This document shows, piece after piece, positions 1-5,146 of a stretch of DNA of 12,515 nucleotides. The stretch is from NCBI GenBank assembly GCA_019683665.1, contig JADGIB010000078.1:1-12515 (forward strand), in the 5' to 3' direction. Position 1 is the stretch's first letter, and every line of letters starts with the position of its first letter. The notes beneath the pieces were generated by a model. It was not told where the DNA came from. It saw only the letters and a list, made by a program, of their open reading frames with translations, and did no database searches. This DNA is from Solirubrobacteraceae bacterium (GTDB taxonomy: Bacteria; Actinomycetota; Thermoleophilia; Solirubrobacterales; Solirubrobacteraceae). Both the position numbers and the translations under genes were made by a program.

Positions 1-98
1 TCGACGCCGACGGCGTCGTCACCGACGTCCTGCGCAAGGTCAAGCCCAGCGAGCACGACGACCTCGTCCTCGCGGCGCTCGGCGAGCCGGCGGCCTAG
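1..98 (+). CDS. bcp: Peroxiredoxin, Bcp/PrxQ type (3' end only)
   Basis: Only the last 31 codons are in the window (frame starts at base 3, TAG at 96-98). The residues read D-A-D-G-V-V-T-D-V-L-R-K-V-K-P-S-E-H and continue to L-A-A-L-G-E. This matches the C-terminal strand and helix of thioredoxin-dependent thiol peroxidases of the Bcp/PrxQ family, where a D-x-x-G-x-(I/V) strand is followed by K-V-K-x-x-x-H and a final V-L-x-A-L helix. Known members reduce hydroperoxides in the cytoplasm using thioredoxin. The catalytic cysteines lie upstream and cannot be checked. The gene converges on the minus-strand winged-helix gene. The assignment rests on a short tail, so a related AhpC/TSA-fold protein is possible. 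Confidence 0.72.
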   Translation, partial: DADGVVTDVLRKVKPSEHDDLVLAALGEPAA

Positions 99-157
99 CG
101 TCGCGGGCGGCAGGTCGCGGCGCGTCGGGTGCGCCGTCCCCGTGCACGTCGGGTTTT

Positions 158-219
158 GGGGTGGTGGGGGGCCGCGCCGCGCCCCCCCCCCCCCCCCCCC
201 CCCCACCACCCCCCCCCCC
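158..219. repeat. Poly-C/poly-G palindrome between convergent genes
   Basis: The left arm GGGGTGGTGGGGGG (158-171) is perfectly complementary to CCCCCCACCACCCC (199-212), giving a 14-bp stem with a 27-base loop. The right side includes 23 consecutive C (182-204), then ACCA, then 11 C (209-219). It lies in the 133-base gap between two convergent genes (stops at 96-98 and 232-234), where a bidirectional terminator would be expected. There is no U-tract on either strand, so it is not a canonical intrinsic terminator. The minus strand has several long G runs and could form G-quadruplexes. The length of the C run may be inaccurate, because such tracts are hard to sequence. Confidence 0.75.
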
Positions 220-231
220 GCGGACGGGGCG

Positions 232-1335
232 TCACGCGATGACGACCTCGCGGCGCGTCGCCTCGGGCGCGAGCAGGTCGAGGAGGCGCTCGGCCTCGGC
301 GCCGAGCGCGTCCGCCGTGGCGGGCGGGTCGTCGGGCTGCGGCGCGTAGCGCTCGACGTGGATCGCGGCGGCGTCGCCGCCGCCGTCGAGGCGCCAGAAG
401 CCGCGCAGGCGCCCGTCGACGAGCACGGTGCCCCGGAACGCGCCCGCGTCGGGCGTCGGGCCGGCCGGGTGCAGGACGCGGCGGCGGTCGTCGTGGGCGA
501 GCAGGACGTTGTCGAACTGCCCCAGCAGGCGCGGCGGCGCCGGCGTGTCGGGGTCGGGGAGCGGGCCGTCGGGCACGTCGAACAGCTCGCGCCCGCGCTC
601 GTCGCGGAACGTCCGCAGCCGCGGGCGCAGGCGCTCGAACGCCGCGCGCAGCCCAGGCAGGCGCGACCACGTGCGCATGTCGGCCGGGGTCGCGGGGCCG
701 AAGGCGGCCAGGTAGCGCAGGACGGCCGCCTCGACGTCGCCCTCGGGGTCGGGCGGGCGGCCGAGCCAGTCCTCGGTCAGCGCCCACGTCGCCTGGCCGC
801 GGCGCCGCCACAGGCCGCGCGGCGGGATCTGGACCACCGGGTTGAGGAACGTCACCGCGTTGCCGAGCGCATCGGCGTCGACCTGCGGCCAGCGCTCGGC
901 CAGGGCCTTCGCGAGCGGGGCCGGGGTGCGCGGCGCCTCGCGCAGCAGCGCGCGCCCGGCGGCGGCGACCTCGGCCGGGTCGACGCCGGCCGCCTCGAAG
1001 CGGCGGCCGAACGGGTTGCGGAACGCCGCCGCGGTCACCCGCGCCGCGAGCGGCTGCCAGGCCAGGCAGTCGGCGGCGGTGACGAGGTGGATCGTGGGGC
1101 GGATGAGCTGGGCGCGCACGACGGCGCGCTCGGCCAGCAGCGCGCTCAGCCGCTCGGGGTCGAACCCGTCCAGGCGCGCCCACAGCCCGATGTACGGGTC
1201 GACCGGCTCCTGGGCCTGCAGCCCGGCGACGCGCTCGATCTCGGCGGGCGGGTCGCCCGCGCGGCGCTCGAGCAGCCCCTGGCGGGCGAGCAGCGCCCGG
1301 TTGAGCCGGCGGTCGCTGAGCACCTCGGCGGCCAT
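232..1335 (-). CDS. Winged-helix DNA-binding protein, HTH_42 / AlkZ-YcaQ-like
   Basis: This 367-residue protein belongs to the HTH_42 (DUF1006) family, which includes the AlkZ and YcaQ DNA glycosylases that unhook alkylated bases and interstrand crosslinks. Its length is close to AlkZ. The N-terminal region carries G-L-Q-A-Q-E-P (Q40 and Q42), matching the family's catalytic Q-x-Q signature. It is followed by P-Y-I-G-L-W-A-R, R-P-T-I-H-L-V and a later R-L-L-x-x-F-D-N-V-L-L-A-H-D-D-R segment, all typical of the family. No signal peptide or membrane segment is visible, so it should be cytosolic. The ATG is 12 bases downstream of the stop of the decayed transporter gene, so the two were probably co-transcribed. 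No clear Shine-Dalgarno or TANNNT box precedes the start. Family assignment is firm; glycosylase activity is inferred, since many family members are uncharacterised. Confidence 0.85.
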   Translation of the reverse strand: MAAEVLSDRRLNRALLARQGLLERRAGDPPAEIERVAGLQAQEPVDPYIGLWARLDGFDPERLSALLAERAVVRAQLIRPTIHLVTAADCLAWQPLAARVTAAAFRNPFGRRFEAAGVDPAEVAAAGRALLREAPRTPAPLAKALAERWPQVDADALGNAVTFLNPVVQIPPRGLWRRRGQATWALTEDWLGRPPDPEGDVEAAVLRYLAAFGPATPADMRTWSRLPGLRAAFERLRPRLRTFRDERGRELFDVPDGPLPDPDTPAPPRLLGQFDNVLLAHDDRRRVLHPAGPTPDAGAFRGTVLVDGRLRGFWRLDGGGDAAAIHVERYAPQPDDPPATADALGAEAERLLDLLAPEATRREVVIA

Positions 1336-1347
1336 CTCGCCGCGCGA

Positions 1348-1980
1348 TCATCGCACCCCCGCCCGCACCGGGGCCGCGCGCCGCAGCCGCACCGCGCTCG
1401 TCGTCAGCGCCAGCCCCGCGAGCACGACGACCGCGCCCGCCAGCTCGGCCGCGTTCGGGACCTCGTCGAGCGCGACCCAGGCCGCCGCGATCCCGACGAC
1501 CGGCACGAGCAGCGTGAACGGCGCCACCCGCGACGCCTCGTGGCGGCGTAGCAGCCACGTCCACGTCCCGAACCCGAACGCGGTCGACAGGACGACGACG
1601 TAGAGGAGCGCGAGGACGCCGCCCGCGTCGAGCCCGGCGAACGCGCCGCCGATCGCCGCAGGGCCCTCGAACCCGAGCGACAGCCCCAGCAGCGGCAGCG
1701 GCGGGACGAGGCTGGACCAGACGAGCAGCGCGACCGCGTCGGGCGCCCGCGCCGCCCGGGTGCAGACGTCTCCGGCGCCCCAGGACGCCGCGGCGCCGAT
1801 GCAGAGCGCGACGGCGAGGACGATCGTGAACACGGCCTGCAGCTGCAGCAGCAGCGACGCGAGCCCGGCCGGCAGCCCCTCGTCCATCGCCACGAACAGC
1901 AGCGGCGGGAACGAGCCCAGCCCGACGTGGATGACGACGAAGTCCACGCCCCAGACGACGGCGACCGCGGCGGCGAGGGT
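1348..1980 (-). pseudogene. EamA/DMT-family transporter, start lost and two internal deletions
   Basis: The minus frame reads like an EamA (drug/metabolite transporter) exporter, but it is only about 200-210 residues instead of about 290. The first helix (L-A-A-A-V-A-V-V-W-G-V-D-F-V-V-I) is encoded at about 1977-1930, but no start codon precedes it. The GTG at 1947 sits inside this helix. G-S-F-P-P-L-L-F-V-A is joined directly to M-D-E-G-L-P-A-G-L-A-S (about 1885-1902), skipping what are normally helices 2-3. A second join near 1801-1812 runs F-T-I-V-L-A-V-A-L into C-I-G-A-A-A-S-W-G-A, losing the G-E-R-P region and a helix. The C-terminal half (about 1350-1800) is intact, with the second EamA repeat and L-D-E-V-P motif. 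Both joins stay in frame, so a shortened protein could be made from GTG 1947, but a working transporter is unlikely. An assembly collapse cannot be excluded. Confidence 0.7.
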
Positions 1981-2311
1981 CGAGGCCGGGCTCGGCGTCG
2001 CGCTCGTCCCGCGGCTGGCCCAGGCGCAGCCGCCCGACGGCGTCGTCGTGCGGCCGCTCGCCGGCGACCCGCCCTGCCGCCACCTGTTCGCCGCCTGCCG
2101 CCGCGGTGCCGAGGCCGCGCCCGCCGTGCGGGCGCTGCTCGACGCCCTGCGCGAGGCGGCCGGCGACCGCGAGCCGGCGCTCGCCGCGTCGCGCGCCGAG
2201 GCGGCGGGGAGCGTTCGCTCGTGTGGTCCAGGACGGTCGTCGCCGCCACGGCGGGCGCGGCCATCGCCGCCGCTGCCGCCGCCGCCATCGCGGCGCCCGC
2301 TCCCCGCGTGA
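1979..2311 (+). pseudogene. 3' stump of a LysR-type transcriptional regulator
   Basis: From 1979 the plus frame reads V-E-A-G-L-G-V-A-L-V-P-R-L-A, then G-V-V-V-R-P-L and P-A-V-R-A-L-L-D-A-L-R-E-A-A. This is the standard end of a LysR substrate-binding domain. Recognisable homology ends near 2168 and the frame closes at TGA 2309-2311 after a Pro/Arg-rich tail. The helix-turn-helix and most of the effector domain (roughly 230 residues) are missing. The stump begins where the antisense transporter's first helix ends, so one deletion probably removed the shared promoter region and the 5' ends of both genes. LysR genes commonly sit divergent to the EamA exporter they control, which supports this reading. 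It is not expected to encode a functional protein. Confidence 0.68.
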
Positions 2312-2329
2312 GGGCGATCGTACGCCTCC

Positions 2330-2335
2330 TACAGT
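2330..2335 (+). promoter_or_regulatory. -10 box (TACAGT) for leaderless HAD gene
   Basis: TACAGT fits the actinobacterial TANNNT -10 consensus and ends 6 bases before the GTG at 2342. This is the spacing expected when transcription starts at the first base of the start codon. No Shine-Dalgarno lies between it and the GTG, and no convincing -35 element is visible. The same layout recurs at three other genes in this window. Confidence 0.5.
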
Positions 2336-2341
2336 GGTCGT

Positions 2342-3001
2342 GTGGCGCCAACCGCGGTGATCTTCGACTGCGACGGTCTGCTCGTGGACACCGAGACCGC
2401 CTGGACCCGGGCCGAGCGCGAGCTCTACGCCCGGCGCGGGGTCGAGTTCACGATGGACCACAAGCGCGAGCTGCTCGGCTCCTCGGCCGAGGTCGCCGGC
2501 ACGATCGTCGAGCGCCACCTCGGCCTGCCGCCCGGCGGGTCGCGGGCGCTCGTCGACGAGCTCTACGCGCTCGTCACCCGCGAGATCGCCCGCTCGGCGC
2601 CGCCGATGCCGGGCGCGCCCGAGCTCGTCGCCGCCCTGCGCGACGCCGGCACCGCGATCGGCCTGGCCTCGAACTCGCCGCCCGACCTCGTCGCGCTCAG
2701 CCTCCGCGTCTCCGGCCTCGCCGGCGCCTTCGACGTCGTCGTCAGCGCCCACGAGGTCGGCGCCGGCAAGCCCGCCCCCGACGTCTACCTGGCCGCCTGC
2801 GAGCGCCTCGGCGCCGAGCCGGCCGGGGCCGTCGCGCTCGAGGACTCGCACACCGGGACGCTCGCCGCCCGCGCCGCCGGCCTCTACGTCATCGGCGTCC
2901 CGTCGATCGAGGGCGTCGAGCTGCCCGCCGCGCACCTCGTCGCGCCGGCGCTGCACCACCGCGCCGTCCACGCCGCGGTCGGCCTGCGCCTGGCCGCCTG
3001 A
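2342..3001 (+). CDS. HAD-superfamily hydrolase, subfamily IA (phosphatase/phosphoglucomutase-like)
   Basis: This 219-residue cytosolic HAD protein has all four motifs. Motif I is D9-x-D11 in F-D-C-D-G-L-L-V-D-T-E, motif II is S110 in G-L-A-S-N-S, motif III is K143 in G-K-P-A-P-D-V-Y, and motif IV is E167-D168 in L-E-D-S-H-T-G. The four-helix cap between motifs I and II (about residues 18-85) places it with the beta-phosphoglucomutase/phosphoglycolate phosphatase-like group. D9 is the expected phosphoaspartate nucleophile and D11 the general acid. The substrate cannot be read from sequence; small phosphorylated sugars or metabolites are usual. The GTG at 2342 is favoured because it gives the exact family N-terminus and follows a leaderless-type -10 box. 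The gene is intact and monocistronic in appearance. Confidence 0.9.
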   Translation: MAPTAVIFDCDGLLVDTETAWTRAERELYARRGVEFTMDHKRELLGSSAEVAGTIVERHLGLPPGGSRALVDELYALVTREIARSAPPMPGAPELVAALRDAGTAIGLASNSPPDLVALSLRVSGLAGAFDVVVSAHEVGAGKPAPDVYLAACERLGAEPAGAVALEDSHTGTLAARAAGLYVIGVPSIEGVELPAAHLVAPALHHRAVHAAVGLRLAA

Positions 3002-3005
3002 GCGC

Positions 3006-3022
3006 GCCGCGGCGCCCGCGGC
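3006..3022 (+). terminator. Short GC hairpin just after HAD stop (weak terminator candidate)
   Basis: GCCGCGG (3006-3012) pairs with CCGCGGC (3016-3022) around a 3-base loop, starting 4 bases after the TGA. There is no T-run afterwards. At this GC content such hairpins arise easily by chance, so this is only a candidate. Confidence 0.25.
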
Positions 3023-3049
3023 CCGGCCCCGCCCGGCCGCCCTGCGCCG

Positions 3050-3055
3050 TACCCT
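3050..3055 (+). promoter_or_regulatory. -10 box (TACCCT) for leaderless flippase-like gene
   Basis: TACCCT fits TANNNT and ends 7 bases before the GTG at 3063. No Shine-Dalgarno intervenes. Its position suggests the mRNA begins at or next to the start codon. Confidence 0.45.
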
Positions 3056-3062
3056 GGCGGCG

Positions 3063-4091
3063 GTGCCCATCGCCGACCTCTCGTCCTTCTGGAACGGCGT
3101 CGAGTCGTTCTTTCAGAGCCTCGCGGACGTGCGCTGGACGGCGTTGCTGGCGGGCCTGGCCTGCTTCGGCACGTACCTGACGCTGCGCTCGCGCGCGTAC
3201 TTCAACGTCCTGCGCGCCGCCTACCCCGGCGAGCGCTTCCAGTGGCGGCGGATCTGGGGCGCCTACGTCGCCGCCTACGGCTTCAACAACGTCGTCCCCG
3301 CCCGCGGCGGCGACGTCATGAAGCTCTTCCTCGTCAAGACGTCGGTCCCGAACTCGACCTACCCGGCGGTCGCCTCGTCGTTCCTCGTCGAGGCGGTCTT
3401 CGACGCGACGATCGCGATCCCGGTCCTCGCCTTCGCCTTCACCCAGGGCGTGTTCCCCAAGCCGCCGGACTTCTCCGACCTGAAGGCGTTCGACCTCAGC
3501 TTCCTGGCCGCCCACCCGAAGTTCACGCTCTTCCTCATCACCGCGCTGGCGATCCTGGCCCTCGTCCTGTTCGCCGTCCTGTCGCGCCGGGTGAAGGCGT
3601 TCTGGGCCCGGGTCAAGCAGGGCGTGACGATCCTCTTCGACCGCCGCCGCTACGTGCGCGAGGTGTGGCTGGTCCAGTTCTGCGGCTGGCTGTTCCGCTT
3701 CGCCGCCTTCTGGTTCCTGCTCGACGCGTTCGGGGTCGGCGGCTCGGTGCGCAACGTCGCGCTCGTCCTGGGCGTGAACGCGATCGCGTCGCTCATGCCG
3801 TTCACCCCGGGCGGCGCCGGCGTCCAGCAGGCGCTGCTCATCAAGGTCTTCGCGGGCACGGCGACCGGCGCGACGGTCGCCGCCTACTCGGTCGGCCAGC
3901 AGATCGCGATCGCGGCCTTCAGCCTCGCGCTCGGGTTCGCCGCCATCCTCCTCATCTTCCGCTTCCGCTCGTTCAAGGCCGTCATCGAGGCCGGGCGGGC
4001 GCACCGCGCCGCCGAGGAGCGGGCGGAGCGGGGCGAGGAGCCGCCGGTCCGGCCTACACCAGGCCGGCGCGCGCCTCGCGCACGAGCGTGA
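3063..4091 (+). CDS. Lysylphosphatidylglycerol synthase TM-domain / flippase-like membrane protein
   Basis: This 342-residue integral membrane protein belongs to the LPG_synthase_TM (UPF0104, flippase-like) family. The conserved signatures are N-N-V-V-P-A-R-G-G-D-V-M-K near residues 78-90 and M-P-F-T-P-G-G-A-G-V-Q-Q near residues 243-254. Hydrophobic stretches lie at about residues 27-42, 98-125, 155-173, 205-222, 228-243 and 278-302. The C-terminal 40 residues are charged, rich in Arg, Glu and Pro, and probably cytoplasmic. Relatives include the membrane half of MprF, which flips aminoacylated lipids, but stand-alone members are mostly uncharacterised. There is no attached aminoacyl-transferase domain, so lipid lysylation itself is not predicted. 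The GTG start fits the leaderless -10 box at 3050. The last 38 bases overlap the 3' end of the opposing small gene. Confidence 0.85.
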   Translation: MPIADLSSFWNGVESFFQSLADVRWTALLAGLACFGTYLTLRSRAYFNVLRAAYPGERFQWRRIWGAYVAAYGFNNVVPARGGDVMKLFLVKTSVPNSTYPAVASSFLVEAVFDATIAIPVLAFAFTQGVFPKPPDFSDLKAFDLSFLAAHPKFTLFLITALAILALVLFAVLSRRVKAFWARVKQGVTILFDRRRYVREVWLVQFCGWLFRFAAFWFLLDAFGVGGSVRNVALVLGVNAIASLMPFTPGGAGVQQALLIKVFAGTATGATVAAYSVGQQIAIAAFSLALGFAAILLIFRFRSFKAVIEAGRAHRAAEERAERGEEPPVRPTPGRRAPRARA

Positions 4092-4320
4092 CCGCCTCCG
4101 GGAAGACGGTCGCCATCACCGACCGGATCTGCTGCGCCTGCTCGTCGGCGTTGCCCTGCACGTTGATGCGGTTGATCGCGGCGACGGTCATCTGCACCGC
4201 GAGGCCGATCGCGTTGTCGGCCCAGGCCAGACCCTGCTGACGCTGCATCGACTCGGCGAACTCCGCCAGGCGCCGCTGCAGCTCGTCCGGGTCCCCGAAG
4301 AGGTTCTCGAATCCACCCAT
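4054..4320 (-). CDS. Small conserved-looking hypothetical protein (88 aa)
   Basis: I do not recognise this 88-residue protein. It starts M-G-G-F-E-N-L-F-G-D-P-D-E-L-Q-R-R-L and looks mostly helical. An acidic/amphipathic helix spans about residues 10-30, an Ala/Val-rich segment about 34-52, and a charged C-terminal helix about 58-86. There is no signal peptide, no clear membrane helix, no cysteine and no metal motif. It is probably real: on the minus strand TAGGCT (4332-4327) lies 6 bases upstream of the ATG, the leaderless layout of its neighbours, and the opposite strand here is only the tail of the flippase gene. It is divergent from the alpha/beta hydrolase gene with 35 bases between the starts. 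A small helical partner or scaffold protein is possible, but no function is assigned. Confidence 0.7.
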   Translation of the reverse strand: MGGFENLFGDPDELQRRLAEFAESMQRQQGLAWADNAIGLAVQMTVAAINRINVQGNADEQAQQIRSVMATVFPEAVTLVREARAGLV

Positions 4321-4326
4321 GCCCGC

Positions 4327-4332
4327 AGCCTA
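4327..4332 (-). promoter_or_regulatory. -10 box (TAGGCT on minus strand) for the 88-aa gene
   Basis: Read on the minus strand, TAGGCT fits TANNNT and ends 6 bases before the ATG at 4320-4318. There is no Shine-Dalgarno. A partial -35-like TGACC lies about 18 bases further upstream, across the opposing gene's start. Confidence 0.45.
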
Positions 4333-4343
4333 GGCGCTCGGCT

Positions 4344-4349
4344 TAAGGT
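4344..4349 (+). promoter_or_regulatory. -10 box (TAAGGT) for leaderless alpha/beta hydrolase gene
   Basis: TAAGGT fits TANNNT and ends 6 bases before the ATG at 4356. It forms a very compact divergent promoter pair with the minus-strand box at 4327-4332. A GGTGAGG stretch could act as a weak Shine-Dalgarno if the transcript starts further upstream. Confidence 0.45.
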
Positions 4350-4355
4350 GAGGTC

Positions 4356-5075
4356 ATGCCGATCGTCGAAGGCGCGGGCGTCGAGCTCGCCTACGAGGAA
4401 CGCGGAGCCGGGCCGGCGGTCCTGCTCGTCCACGGGATGGGCGAGGACCGGCGCGCCTGGGCGGACGTCGCCGCCGCCCTGGCCGGCGGCGCCCGCGCGA
4501 TCGCCTACGACCGCCGCGGGTACGGCGACAGCGGCGCGCCCGAGCCCTACCGGGCCACGACGGTCAACGAGCAGGCCGAGGACGCCGCCGCCCTCCTGCG
4601 CGCCCTCGGCGCCGGCCCGGCGGTCGCCTGCGGCCGCGACCTCGGCGCGCTCGTCGTCATCGACCTGCTCCAGCGCCACGCCGACGTCGTCCGGGCCGGC
4701 GTCCTCCTCGACCCGGCCGCCTTCCCGCTCGTCCCCGAGGCCAACGAGGCGCTCGCCGCCGAGCGCGACCTGCTCGAGCGGACGCTGCGCGGCGACGGGG
4801 GGAGCGCCGCCGTCGCCGCCTGGCACGCCGCCCGCGGCCGCCCCGACGCGCCGCCGGCGGCTCCGCGCGCGTTCTTCGCCGACTTCGGCGGCCAGTCGAC
4901 GCTGCCGCTGACCCGCCGCGGGCTGCGCGAGGTCGAGGCCCCCGTCGTCGTCCTCGACACGCCGACCGCGCCGCCGCACGTGCGCGCCGCGGCCGACGCG
5001 CTCGCCGCGCTGCTGCCCGACGCCGACCGCGGCACCGCCGCCGACCCGGTCGGTGCGATCCGGGCGCTGATCTGA
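4356..5075 (+). CDS. Alpha/beta-hydrolase-fold protein with Asp at the nucleophile elbow
   Basis: This 239-residue cytosolic protein has the alpha/beta hydrolase core: a strand followed by the oxyanion-hole V-H26-G27-M-G, then A-Y-D-R-R-G-Y-G-D-S-G (50-60), as in Abhydrolase_1 enzymes. The elbow reads C-G-R-D95-L-G, with Asp instead of Ser, as in haloalkane dehalogenases and epoxide hydrolases. The region that usually carries the catalytic His (consensus G-x-G-H) instead reads D-A-D-R-G-T-A-A-D-P, with no His. The cap region (about 120-180) is short, and the protein is 40-60 residues shorter than typical dehalogenases. It could be a degenerate or non-catalytic member, or use another base; activity should not be assumed. 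The ATG is supported by the leaderless -10 box and the family N-terminus. Confidence 0.82.
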   Translation: MPIVEGAGVELAYEERGAGPAVLLVHGMGEDRRAWADVAAALAGGARAIAYDRRGYGDSGAPEPYRATTVNEQAEDAAALLRALGAGPAVACGRDLGALVVIDLLQRHADVVRAGVLLDPAAFPLVPEANEALAAERDLLERTLRGDGGSAAVAAWHAARGRPDAPPAAPRAFFADFGGQSTLPLTRRGLREVEAPVVVLDTPTAPPHVRAAADALAALLPDADRGTAADPVGAIRALI

Positions 5076-5101
5076 CGGGCGCTGGTCCGACGCGCCGGTG
5101 T
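5072..5101 (+). promoter_or_regulatory. Possible -35/-10 promoter for the HSL esterase gene
   Basis: CTGACG (5072-5077) and CGGTGT (5096-5101) are 18 bases apart and could be a weak -35/-10 pair. The octamer GTGTGCGA at 5098-5105 recurs at 6128-6135 upstream of coxS, at a similar distance from an SD-led GTG start. The overlap with the previous stop codon makes this tentative. Confidence 0.25.
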
Positions 5102-5146
5102 GCGAGGCTTGCGCCGACGCGCCAGCCGAGGAGAGGAGCCCCCGAC

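Noticed and set aside
172..219. Canonical Rho-independent terminator in the poly-C palindrome
   Set aside because: Neither strand has a U-run after the stem. On the minus strand the stem is followed by AAAA, and on the plus strand by more C.
142..1551. Plus-strand open frame opposite the AlkZ-like gene
   Set aside because: Composition is Arg/Gly/Ala-rich, it reads through the poly-C tract, and the minus-strand frame has clear family motifs.
2222..2311. Ala-rich, signal-peptide-like stretches readable on both strands near 2222-2300
   Set aside because: They come from a GCC/GCG-rich repeat-like sequence. On the plus strand the frame does not end as a small protein, and on the minus strand it runs into antisense of the LysR stump.
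95..3070. Very long open frame on the minus strand (about 990 codons)
   Set aside because: It is extremely Arg/Ala/Gly-rich with no domain pattern and runs antisense to or out of frame with well-supported genes. It is a by-product of high GC content, which makes stop codons rare.
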